From CALRQJ02 sp943370285 (lineage in GTDB: Bacteria > Bacteroidota > Bacteroidia > Chitinophagales > Chitinophagaceae): a stretch of 64,000 nt of DNA. The stretch's first letter is position 1, and each line of letters starts with the position of its first letter. Location: the NCBI GenBank assembly GCA_943370285.1, contig CALRQJ020000007.1, positions 1 through 64,000 on the forward strand. Direction: 5' to 3'. The notes below the pieces were generated by a model. That model did no database searches. It worked only from the letters and a program-made list of their open reading frames with translations, and had not been told where the DNA came from. Shown here piece by piece: positions 43,604-51,421 of the stretch. The position numbers and the translations under genes were made by a program.

Positions 43604-44470
43604 TTGAGCGACAAGGTTTTCAACTGGATTATTTTCATTCTGCTGTCATTTATTTGGGGGAGTTCTTTCAAATTAATGAAAGTGGGTATGGAAGAATTAT
43701 CTCCTTACCAAGTAGCTGCGATTAGAATGATTAGTGCCGGTGTTGTTTTACTCCCATTCATAACCAAAGCCATTAAAGCAATTGATAAAAGCAAAATAAA
43801 ACTGGTTATACTCTCCGGTTTATTGGGCAGTTTTTTTCCTGCTTTTTTATTTTGTATTGCTGAAACTAGAGTAGATAGTTCTTTTGCCGGCATTCTAAAT
43901 TCATTAACGCCACTCTTCACCATTATAGTGGGTGTTTCATTTTTTCAATTAACTGTAACCAAAATAAAATGGATTGGGGTTATTGTAGGATTGGTTGGAT
44001 TGATTTTGCTGTTTATCGTAAGGGGAAATGTTGCCATCAGCTATTTGTCTTATGCGGCGATGGTTTTATTAGCTACACTGCTGTACGGCATTAATGTAAA
44101 TATGGTTAGTCGGCATTTAAAAGAAGTAGGTTCTATTAATATTGCAGCATTGGCTTTTGGATTTTTAATTCCTCCGTCTCTGATTGTATTGATTGTTACC
44201 AGATATTTTCAAGAAGATTTTAGCAATAGTGCTTTTTTGTATGCAACAGGTGCCAGTACTATTTTAGGCATTTTTGGCACGGCGGTAGCGTCTATTATTT
44301 TTTACATGTTGGTGAAAAGGGCCGGTGGTATTTTTGCTTCGTTGGTTACTTATGGTATTCCTTTTGTTGCGGTATTTTGGGGCATCAGAAGTGGAGAAGC
44401 TATAACTATGTTGCAAGTAGGATGTCTAGGTATTATTTTACTAGGTGTTTACCTAGCGAATAAAAACTAA
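43604..44470 (+). CDS. DMT/EamA-family transporter
   Basis: The 288-residue protein has ten helices in two EamA repeats, the first containing WGSSFKLMKVGMEELSPYQV and the second LFGTAVASIIFYM-like GIFGTAVASIIFYML. Substrate unknown. The first in-frame start is TTG at 43604 (the frame before it has no ATG), so it is a likely TTG start. It is 69 bases from the PPK2 start on the other strand. Confidence 0.88.
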   Translation: MSDKVFNWIIFILLSFIWGSSFKLMKVGMEELSPYQVAAIRMISAGVVLLPFITKAIKAIDKSKIKLVILSGLLGSFFPAFLFCIAETRVDSSFAGILNSLTPLFTIIVGVSFFQLTVTKIKWIGVIVGLVGLILLFIVRGNVAISYLSYAAMVLLATLLYGINVNMVSRHLKEVGSINIAALAFGFLIPPSLIVLIVTRYFQEDFSNSAFLYATGASTILGIFGTAVASIIFYMLVKRAGGIFASLVTYGIPFVAVFWGIRSGEAITMLQVGCLGIILLGVYLANKN

Positions 44471-44490
44471 AAACCCCGGAAACCGGGGCT
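44465..44490 (-). terminator. Terminator of frr
   Basis: CCCCGG (44474-44479) and CCGGGG (44483-44488) form the stem; on the minus strand it is followed by TTTTTAGTTTTTATT. It also lies just past the DMT stop, so it may act both ways. Confidence 0.8.
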
Positions 44491-44512
44491 TGATAAAATA
44501 ATTGTTCGTTGA

Positions 44513-45076
44513 TTATACGGTCATTATCTCTTTCTCTTTTTGTACCAAATGTTTTTCAACCAAAGCACTAAACTTATCGGTTAATTCCTGTACTGTTTTT
44601 TCACTATCCTTTGCTAAATCTTCACTTAGTCCATCTTTTTGTAATTTTTTTATTGCTTCAATAGCCTCTCTTCTTATACTTCTAATAGCCACTTTCGAAT
44701 GTTCGCCTTCAGCGGCAGCTTTTTTTACCATTTCTTTCCTTCGTTCTTCAGTAAGTGGCGGCATGAATAAACGAATTTGATTGCCATCATTTTGTGGTGT
44801 TACACCAATATTGCCCTGCATAATGGAACGTTCTATTGGTGCAAGCATATTTTTCTCCCAAGGTTGAATACTTATTGTTCTGGCATCTAGCACAGTAATA
44901 TTAGCTACCTGACTTATGGCAGTAGGACTACCATAATACTCAACCGTTAAACCATCAAGCATATTGGGATTTGCTTTGCCGGCCCTCACTTTTACCAATT
45001 CAGCTTCTAAATGATTAATGGCTTTGTTCATGGAAGCCTCAGCGTCTTCTATTATCAAGTCTAATTCTTCTGACAT
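44513..45076 (-). CDS. frr: Ribosome recycling factor
   Basis: Frr splits post-termination ribosomes with EF-G. The 187-residue protein shows the standard family features: AEASMNKAINHLEAELVKVRAGKANP, SPTAISQVANITVLDARTI, IQPWEKNMLAPIERSI, and the two-domain helix pattern. Length is normal. On the minus strand a TAGATTTG -7 box (45096-45103) precedes the ATG by 19 bases, so it has its own promoter. Confidence 0.96.
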   Translation of the reverse strand: MSEELDLIIEDAEASMNKAINHLEAELVKVRAGKANPNMLDGLTVEYYGSPTAISQVANITVLDARTISIQPWEKNMLAPIERSIMQGNIGVTPQNDGNQIRLFMPPLTEERRKEMVKKAAAEGEHSKVAIRSIRREAIEAIKKLQKDGLSEDLAKDSEKTVQELTDKFSALVEKHLVQKEKEIMTV

Positions 45077-45095
45077 AATTGTTTGTTTATCGCCG

Positions 45096-45103
45096 CAAAT
45101 CTA
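45096..45103 (-). promoter_or_regulatory. -7 promoter box of frr
   Basis: Reading the minus strand, TAGATTTG matches TAnnTTTG. A five-base inverted repeat CCGC/GCGG flanks it (about 45093-45115). Confidence 0.55.
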
Positions 45104-45144
45104 ACAAATAGCGGCAATTGAAAAAAAGTTGGTGTGTGATTAAA

Positions 45145-45170
45145 AGAAAAAGGCAACCATTGGTTGCCCT
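45145..45170 (-). terminator. Terminator of the WecA-like gene
   Basis: GGCAACC (45152-45158) and GGTTGCC (45162-45168) around a three-base loop; on the minus strand TTTTTCTTTTAATC follows. Confidence 0.85.
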
Positions 45171-45190
45171 TAATATGATCAGTTATTCCA

Positions 45191-46351
45191 TTAATCTTGT
45201 TCAGCAGTAGCTTTTGTTTCAAATAAAGAAACCAATCTAATGCGTTTAGAGTTTCCTATTACAGCTTCATCTGTAGCTTCGTCTGTTAATTCATTACCAC
45301 GAATCACTCTCATTCTTGACTTAGCTCTGGTTAAATATAATATGTAGATAGCACTGAAAAATAAACTTGTCATCAACACAATTAACCAAGTTGTGCCTAA
45401 ACCTTGTGCAGCAAAAGCTATACCCGTAAAGGTAATACTAACAGCAATAGCGGTTAATGTAACATTACGATGGCAAAGTCCTCTATCTAGCAATAAGTGA
45501 TGAATATGGTTTCTATCCGGACTAAAAGGTGAACGACCATGCATGATTCTAATCCCGAATACCCTAAGTGTATCCAATAAAGGCAATAGCATGATGCCAA
45601 AGCCAACAGCAGGCGAAGCGGCAATCGGCAATGTTGCAGAAGAAGGGGCAATCTGAATGAATTTTACCACCAAGATGGTATTCACTAATCCAAGCAATAA
45701 AGAACCCGTATCTCCCATAAATATTTTAGCCGGATGGAAATTGTAGATCAAGAAAGCCAATAAACTTCCGCCCATGGCATAACCAAGCACTGCATAAGCA
45801 ATATTGCCGGTAACCATAAAATAGGTTCCAAAAGTTACAGCAGTTAGCAAACCTACGCTGCCAGCAAGTCCGTCAACACCATCAATTAAATTAAAAGCGT
45901 TGATGATTACCACCATCGTAAACAAAGTAAAAATATAGCTCAAACTGCTATGTAATTCATAAATGCCCAAAAAACCGTTCATGTTTGTTATAACAAGGTT
46001 TGCTTTGAACATCAATATTCCGGCAACAATTAATTGACCGGCAAATTTTTTGAGTGCAGATAGGTTTAAGATATCGTCTTTCAGCCCAACAAAGAAAATG
46101 ATGAGAAAAGCACCCATGAAGTATTGAAACTCGGGAGATCCTTCCCAAAAACTACCGGTTAATAGTAATGCTAAGGCAAAACCACCAAAAATTCCTACAC
46201 CACCTAAAGATGGGATGGGCATTTTGTGCAATTTCCTTTTGTCGTCGGGTTCGTCGTATAATTTTTTAGCCTTAGCTATTTTAATCGTAATCGGAATAGC
46301 GTAAAAAGTGACCAGAAATGAGACAATCCCACCAATAATAATTTGTTCCAT
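45191..46351 (-). CDS. Undecaprenyl-phosphate sugar-1-phosphate transferase (WecA/TagO family)
   Basis: The 386-residue inner-membrane enzyme attaches a sugar-1-phosphate to undecaprenyl phosphate at the start of polysaccharide synthesis. It has about eleven helices, the aspartate pair in FVGLKDDIL, the metal-binding NAFNLIDGVDGLAGS, the HPAKIFMGDTGSLLLG loop and the SPDRNHIHHLLLDRG block. It resembles WecA/TagO more than MraY. A TATATTTG -7 box (46410-46417, minus strand) is 58 bases upstream. No other sugar genes are nearby. Confidence 0.93.
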   Translation of the reverse strand: MEQIIIGGIVSFLVTFYAIPITIKIAKAKKLYDEPDDKRKLHKMPIPSLGGVGIFGGFALALLLTGSFWEGSPEFQYFMGAFLIIFFVGLKDDILNLSALKKFAGQLIVAGILMFKANLVITNMNGFLGIYELHSSLSYIFTLFTMVVIINAFNLIDGVDGLAGSVGLLTAVTFGTYFMVTGNIAYAVLGYAMGGSLLAFLIYNFHPAKIFMGDTGSLLLGLVNTILVVKFIQIAPSSATLPIAASPAVGFGIMLLPLLDTLRVFGIRIMHGRSPFSPDRNHIHHLLLDRGLCHRNVTLTAIAVSITFTGIAFAAQGLGTTWLIVLMTSLFFSAIYILYLTRAKSRMRVIRGNELTDEATDEAVIGNSKRIRLVSLFETKATAEQD

Positions 46352-46409
46352 GCAATTAGCATTTGGTTTTCAATATGTTCTAACTAGCTCAGTGGGGGCA
46401 AAGGCTTGG

Positions 46410-46417
46410 CAAATATA
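46410..46417 (-). promoter_or_regulatory. -7 box of the WecA-like gene
   Basis: On the minus strand, TATATTTG matches TAnnTTTG exactly, giving a leader of about 55 bases. Confidence 0.55.
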
Positions 46418-46568
46418 CGGTCTTTTTAATGATTTTTTAAAATATTGGATATGAAGTTCATCTGAAATTAATGTGATGTAACTGCAAAATAGGTTTTCAA
46501 ATTAAGAAATACAAATTTTCACCCCGCTCTTTTTTCGCATTTGCTGACTAGATAAGCTTTAGATGAAA

Positions 46569-46602
46569 TTTGTTGCCTCGGGTTTAAAATTGATTAGTTT
46601 TG
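46569..46602 (+). promoter_or_regulatory. Promoter of the transketolase N-terminal gene
   Basis: TTTG at 46569-46572 and TAGTTTTG at 46595-46602 are 22 bases apart, and the ATG at 46620 is 17 bases downstream. It argues against the upstream start at 46563. Confidence 0.65.
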
Positions 46603-46619
46603 CGACCATAATTTTTTTT

Positions 46620-47453
46620 ATGAGCAATCTTACCGACATCGCTAGCCAAGTACGTAGAGATATTGTTAGAATGGTACATGCTGTACAAAGTGGTCACCCT
46701 GGTGGTTCTTTAGGCTGTGCCGATTTTTTAACGGCTTTGTATTTTAAGGTAATGGACCACAACCCTGACTTTTCAATGGATGGTAAAGGTGAAGATTTAT
46801 TTTTCTTATCAAATGGCCATATTTCACCGCTTTTTTACTCCGTTTTAGCCCGTGCCGGTTATTTTGACATAAAAGAATTAGCCACATTTAGAAAGTTGAA
46901 CAGCCGTTTGCAAGGTCATCCCACTACACATGAACATTTGCCGGGGGTAAGAATGGCAAGTGGTTCATTGGGGCAGGGTATGAGTGTGGCGGTGGGTGCG
47001 GCTTTAGCTAAAAAATTGAATGGAGACGATAAGTTGGTGTATTCACTACATGGCGATGGCGAATTAGACGAAGGCCAAAACTGGGAAGCTATTTTGTTTG
47101 CTGCCCATCATAAAGTAGATAATCTAATTGCTACCATCGACTGGAATGGCCAACAAATTGATGGTTCAACCGATAAAGTAATGACCCTTGGTAACCTTAA
47201 AGCCAAGTTTGAAGCCTTTGATTGGTTGGTATTAGAAATGAATGGTAACGATATGGATGATACCGTTGCCGGATTAGCCAACGCCAAAGCCTTAACAGGA
47301 CAAGGGAAGCCCATTGTCATCCTCATGAAAACAGGAATGGGTAAAGGCGTAGATTTTATGGAAGGTAGCCACGAGTGGCATGGCATCGCCCCTAATGATG
47401 AACAACTCGCCAAAGCCTTAGCACAATTACCCGAAACTTTGGGTGATTATTAA
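46620..47453 (+). CDS. Transketolase N-terminal subunit
   Basis: The 277-residue protein is the first half of a split transketolase: thiamine-diphosphate domain with SGHPGGSLGCADFLTALYF, FFLSNGHISPLFYSVLARAG, HPTTHEHLPGVRMASGSLGQG and the GDGELDEGQNWEA cofactor segment. The second half (pyrimidine domain) is not downstream; a terminator and a minus-strand gene follow. The C-terminal subunit must be elsewhere in the genome. The longest frame starts at 46563, but the promoter and the family N-terminus favour the ATG at 46620. Confidence 0.95.
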   Translation: MSNLTDIASQVRRDIVRMVHAVQSGHPGGSLGCADFLTALYFKVMDHNPDFSMDGKGEDLFFLSNGHISPLFYSVLARAGYFDIKELATFRKLNSRLQGHPTTHEHLPGVRMASGSLGQGMSVAVGAALAKKLNGDDKLVYSLHGDGELDEGQNWEAILFAAHHKVDNLIATIDWNGQQIDGSTDKVMTLGNLKAKFEAFDWLVLEMNGNDMDDTVAGLANAKALTGQGKPIVILMKTGMGKGVDFMEGSHEWHGIAPNDEQLAKALAQLPETLGDY

Positions 47454-47482
47454 TTATAAATTTGAAAATCATTTATATTAAA

Positions 47483-47518
47483 AACGCCTCTTTCAGTTGA
47501 AAGAGGCGTTTTTATTTT
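47483..47518. terminator. Bidirectional terminator between transketolase half and RprY-like gene
   Basis: AACGCCTCTTTC (47483-47494) pairs perfectly with GAAAGAGGCGTT (47499-47510) across a four-base loop and is followed by a long T run. Confidence 0.92.
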
Positions 47519-47534
47519 TTTTCAAAACCGTTCA

Positions 47535-48230
47535 TTAAGGCGCAACTAATCTAAAGCCGTTGCCGTGAATGTTTACAATTTCAATATTCGTATCGTCTTT
47601 TAAATACTTGCGTAGTTTGGCAATGTACACATCCATACTACGACCGTTGAAATAAGTATCGCTGCCCCAAATTTTCTTTAGAGCCCTTTCTCTAGGTAGC
47701 AAATCATTTTTGTGTTCGGCCAACATTTTCAACAACTCATTTTCTTTTGGTGATAAAGTTTGGGTTTGACCGTTATGAATCAATTCTCTCAACTTAGGAT
47801 TGAAATGGAAGATACCTAAATCAAACTCTATATTTTCGTTGATTTTATTTTCTTCTTCGTTACGTTTTAAAATTACTCGTATTTTAAGCAACAACACTTC
47901 GCTATCAAAGGGTTTGGTGATATAATCATCGGCACCTAATTTGTAGCCTTGTATAATGTCTTCTTTCATGGTTTTAGCACTCAAGAAAAACAAAGGAATA
48001 TCTAAATCAATATCACGAATTTCTTCTGCTAATGTAAAGCCATCCATATTTGGCATCATAACATCTAACAAACAGATGTCAAATTTTTCACGCTGAAATG
48101 CGGCTAGTCCTAAGCGACCATCTCTTTCCAACACTACTTCATAATCGTTCAGTTCTAAGTAGTTTTTTAATACCATACCTAGGTTCTGATCATCTTCGCA
48201 AAGCAGTATTCTGTATTTTCTTCCTTCCAT
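47535..48230 (-). CDS. rprY: OmpR-family response regulator, RprY-like
   Basis: The 231-residue protein starts MEGRKYRILLCEDDQNLGMV, has phosphoacceptor D56 (CLLDVMMP), Lys in YITKPFDSE, and an OmpR winged helix ending SMDVYIAKLRKYLKDD. It resembles the Bacteroidota RprY regulator, which acts with a sensor, RprX. No histidine kinase is adjacent, so it is an orphan here. The frame is open to 48260; the ATG at 48230 matches the family N-terminus. Confidence 0.9.
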   Translation of the reverse strand: MEGRKYRILLCEDDQNLGMVLKNYLELNDYEVVLERDGRLGLAAFQREKFDICLLDVMMPNMDGFTLAEEIRDIDLDIPLFFLSAKTMKEDIIQGYKLGADDYITKPFDSEVLLLKIRVILKRNEEENKINENIEFDLGIFHFNPKLRELIHNGQTQTLSPKENELLKMLAEHKNDLLPRERALKKIWGSDTYFNGRSMDVYIAKLRKYLKDDTNIEIVNIHGNGFRLVAP

Positions 48231-48322
48231 AATATTTGTATTTATTAATTTATTAAACAAATTACGCTTTTAGTATTTGCCACGCTGCATAACGTGGCTG
48301 TAATATTTTGTTAATCATTGGT

Positions 48323-48706
48323 TTACTCCATTTGGGTAACCACCAATAAAAAGATACCTACTGCCAACCAAATGATGGGATTAACGTAAGTATCAATCAC
48401 ATTTTGAATCATAAATCTACCATCTTTATTGGGGTGTACCAATATCGTAATACTATCACCGGGTTGATATACCGGCCTGCCTTGGTTGTCATCATCACTC
48501 ACTAAGGTGTGTTGTTCGCCGGCTACATCGGTGTATTGTACAATCGGGTGATAAAAATATTTATCGCCTTGCAATGGATCGTTTATTGTAACCACTTCAT
48601 TGTCTACCACAATTGCTTTTGTACGATAATAATTTTTATGCCGCCTGTACATGACGATAATACGATACAATACCAAAGCAAATATGATATAGGCCAAAAC
48701 CTGCAT
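48323..48706 (-). CDS. DUF3592-family membrane protein
   Basis: The 127-residue protein has a first helix (1-18), a beta-rich periplasmic core (about 30-98, with YHPIVQYTDVAGEQHTL and PGDSITILVHP), and a second helix (about 107-123). This is the DUF3592 layout. Function is unknown. It lies upstream of the RprY-like gene on the same strand, about 90 bases away. Confidence 0.85.
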   Translation of the reverse strand: MQVLAYIIFALVLYRIIVMYRRHKNYYRTKAIVVDNEVVTINDPLQGDKYFYHPIVQYTDVAGEQHTLVSDDDNQGRPVYQPGDSITILVHPNKDGRFMIQNVIDTYVNPIIWLAVGIFLLVVTQME

Positions 48707-48758
48707 ACAATTATTTATGTAACAAGATAAGGATTTTTTGTAGATAGTGATACTAAGA

Positions 48759-48775
48759 TTTCGCCTTCGGCGGAA
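48759..48775. repeat. Small hairpin, possible dispersed element
   Basis: TTTCGCC (48759-48765) pairs with GGCGGAA (48769-48775, one G-T) over a three-base loop. No T run follows. It could be a terminator remnant or a short dispersed palindrome. Confidence 0.4.
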
Positions 48776-48849
48776 TGAAATGGCACAATTTGTTTTTGTG
48801 GATGTTGACCTTAAAAAAACTTTTATCTTTCAACCTTAAAATTTCAATC

Positions 48850-50388
48850 ATGGCAACGGCAGAGCAACTATTAAGCAACGTACAAACCGGTTATAGTTTT
48901 AAAGGTGAAAAAGTGAAAATAGGTGTAGCCATGTTAAATGGTGAAGTAGTGAGTGGTGCCGATGTTTTTTTACCCTTAAAAACCATGAACCGTCATGGTT
49001 TAATAGCCGGTGCTACGGGTACGGGAAAAACCAAAACCCTGCAAATGATCAGCGAAATGCTGAGTGATAATAGTGTGCCGGTGTTGTTGATGGATATTAA
49101 AGGCGATTTGAGCGGTATTGCTGCTGCAGGAACAACCAACGATAAACTAACAGACCGTTGCCAAAAACTCAACATCAGTTTTAATCCGGCTGCTTACCCA
49201 GCCGAGTTAATGACTTTGAGTAATGAAAAAGGTGTTCGACTAAGAGCTACGGTTACTGAATTTGGACCTGTATTGTTGAGTAAAATTTTAGGTTTAAATG
49301 ATACGCAAGGCGGATTAGTGGCCATGATTTTTAAGTATTGCGATGACCATAAAATGCCGATTTTAGACTTGAAAGATTTTATTAAAGTGTTGCAATTTGT
49401 GGGTGATGAAGGCAAGGCAGAAATTGAAAAAGCATACGGTAAAATTTCTACTACTAGTACAGGAACGATTTTACGTAAAGTAGTAGAATTACAGCAACAA
49501 GGCGCCGATGTGTTTTTCGGCGAACGCAGTTTTGAAGTAGAAGATTTAATGCGGATTAGCGATGATGGTAGGGGTATGGTGAATATTTTACGGGTTACCG
49601 ATATGCAAGACCGACCAAAATTATTTTCCACTTTTATGCTTCAATTATTAGCGGAATTGTATGCTGTTTGTCCGGAAGAAGGTGATATGGACAAACCCAA
49701 ATTGGTTTTGTTTATTGATGAAGCTCATTTGGTATTTAATGAAGCAAGTGATGCGTTGTTGCAACAAATTGAAACGGTGATTAAACTCATTCGGAGTAAA
49801 GGCATTGGTATATTTTTCTGCACACAAAATCCGCAAGATGTGCCGGCTGCAATTTTGAGTCAGTTGGGTATGAAAGTGCAACATGCTTTGAGGGCTTTTA
49901 CGGCTGCCGATAGAAAAACCATTAAGCAAGCTGCAGAAAATTTTCCCATTACGGAATTTTATGATACGGATGAATTGCTTACCCAGTTGGGTATTGGAGA
50001 AGCCTTGTTCACTTGTTTAAATGAAAAAGGTATACCAACACCGTTGGTGCATACGATGTTATGTCCACCACGTAGTAGAATGGATGTACTAGCCGATGCT
50101 GAAATTGATACCATCAATGCCAAAAGTAAACTCGTTAAAAAATACAATGAAGCAGTAGATAGCCATAGTGCGTATGAAATATTAACGGCGAAGTTAGAAG
50201 CAGCGGCAGAAAAGTCGGCTGAGGTAGAAGAAACAAAAACCACTATAAAAGAAAAGAAAGAGGAAAGCTTTTTTGATAACCCTACCGTAAAACAAATTGG
50301 ACGAACTGCAGCAAGTGTCATCACCCGAAGTTTGTTAGGTGCTTTGGGTTTGGGTGGAAGAAGTAGTAGAAGGAAGAGTTTGTTTTAA
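48850..50388 (+). CDS. HerA-like ATPase, DUF853 family
   Basis: The 512-residue protein has a P-loop GATGTGKTKT (54-63), the MDIKGDLSGIAAAG loop, Walker B FIDEAHLVF, and RSKGIGIFFCTQNPQDVPAAIL. This is the bacterial DUF853/HerA-type group, related to FtsK-HerA pumps. DNA processing is the usual guess, without a defined role. A short Lys/Glu-rich coiled region and a basic tail (GGRSSRRKSLF) end it. The frame opens at 48775, but the ATG at 48850 gives the conserved start. Confidence 0.9.
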   Translation: MATAEQLLSNVQTGYSFKGEKVKIGVAMLNGEVVSGADVFLPLKTMNRHGLIAGATGTGKTKTLQMISEMLSDNSVPVLLMDIKGDLSGIAAAGTTNDKLTDRCQKLNISFNPAAYPAELMTLSNEKGVRLRATVTEFGPVLLSKILGLNDTQGGLVAMIFKYCDDHKMPILDLKDFIKVLQFVGDEGKAEIEKAYGKISTTSTGTILRKVVELQQQGADVFFGERSFEVEDLMRISDDGRGMVNILRVTDMQDRPKLFSTFMLQLLAELYAVCPEEGDMDKPKLVLFIDEAHLVFNEASDALLQQIETVIKLIRSKGIGIFFCTQNPQDVPAAILSQLGMKVQHALRAFTAADRKTIKQAAENFPITEFYDTDELLTQLGIGEALFTCLNEKGIPTPLVHTMLCPPRSRMDVLADAEIDTINAKSKLVKKYNEAVDSHSAYEILTAKLEAAAEKSAEVEETKTTIKEKKEESFFDNPTVKQIGRTAASVITRSLLGALGLGGRSSRRKSLF

Positions 50389-50390
50389 CA

Positions 50391-50499
50391 GTTTCAAAGT
50401 TTCAATGTTTCAGAGTTCAAAGTTTCAATGTTTAATCCTCACTCAAGTAACAATGAATAAAATGAACCTTTTAAACATTTGAACTTCTTCAACCTCTTA
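50391..50499. repeat. Imperfect long hairpin of GTTTCAA-type repeats
   Basis: Left arm 50391-50434 contains GTTTCAAAG, TTTCAATG, GTTTCAATGTTTAA; the right arm 50469-50499 contains TTTAAACATTTGAAC and CTCTTAAAC, its reverse complement with changes. It separates two convergent genes and partly overlaps the stop of the acyltransferase. It may be a dispersed palindrome or a terminator; similar arrays would have to be counted across the genome. Confidence 0.55.
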
Positions 50500-51390
50500 A
50501 ACTTCCTTCAACACTAAATGCCCATGCTGGGTTTCGTCAAATTCCCATTTCCAGCGGCGATGACTCCATAAATAATTGGCCGGTCTTTGACGAATAGCAG
50601 CTTCAATAAAATGGATTAGTTCTCGGGTAATTGCACCATCAGGCATTGCTTTTGGCTCAGTGGTGAGTAGGGTATATTCAATCTTATAATATCCTCTTTT
50701 CACTTTGTAAAAATCCATCATTACTACAGCTGTGTCCATTCTTTTCGCACCTTTTTCCGGTCCGGTTACAAATGGGGTCATCTTTCCGAAGAAAGGTAAC
50801 CAAACTGCAAAGTTGGGGTCACCGGGATTTTGATCGGCTACTAATCCTACCACATATGGCTGTTTAGTATAATTGTGAAATGTGGTTTTAAAAGTGGTAG
50901 ATGGTATAAGTACAGTACCAAATTTTGAACGTAGCTTTTTAATGATGCGATGCATGGCTTCGCCTTTTGGAGGAGCATACACACCAAGAAAAACATAGTT
51001 TTTCATGTTCGAAGACATGGCTAAGTTTCCTACTTCCCAATTAAAAAAATGTCCGGTATGAATTTGCACATTTTTACCTGTTTCGTATAAGTCATTTACT
51101 ACTTCAGCATTAATGGAAACTCTGTTATGAAATTCTTTTTCAGAAATAGAAATGAGTTTGATTGTTTCAATAAATGTATCAGTAAAATTTCGGTAAAATG
51201 CTTTGGCGATAACCAAACGTTCCGCATCGGTTTTTTCCGGAAAAGCGATGGACAAATTATTAAAAACTACGTCTTTCCTATACTTGATGATATAGAATAA
51301 TATGCCGTAAATGCCATCGCTAATAATATACATCACCCGCCAGGGTAATAAAGAGAGCAGATAAAACAAACTGTATAAAATATAATACAT
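50497..51390 (-). CDS. Lipid A biosynthesis/LpxL-like lysophospholipid acyltransferase
   Basis: The 297-residue membrane-bound acyltransferase has an N-terminal helix, H114-FFNW-E119 (the HX4E catalytic pair), an ADQNPGDPNFAVWLPFFG segment with the second conserved block, and the C-terminal NYLWSHRRWKWEF. This is the LpxL/HtrB family, which adds secondary acyl chains to lipid A or similar. It is downstream of nadB on the same strand by 31 bases. Confidence 0.92.
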   Translation of the reverse strand: MYYILYSLFYLLSLLPWRVMYIISDGIYGILFYIIKYRKDVVFNNLSIAFPEKTDAERLVIAKAFYRNFTDTFIETIKLISISEKEFHNRVSINAEVVNDLYETGKNVQIHTGHFFNWEVGNLAMSSNMKNYVFLGVYAPPKGEAMHRIIKKLRSKFGTVLIPSTTFKTTFHNYTKQPYVVGLVADQNPGDPNFAVWLPFFGKMTPFVTGPEKGAKRMDTAVVMMDFYKVKRGYYKIEYTLLTTEPKAMPDGAITRELIHFIEAAIRQRPANYLWSHRRWKWEFDETQHGHLVLKEV

Positions 51391-51421
51391 AAAATTAATT
51401 TATAGTATCAAGCTTTTGCAA

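Noticed and set aside
46563..46619. Extension of transketolase N-half
   Set aside because: A good -7 promoter lies inside it, and the family start is at 46620.
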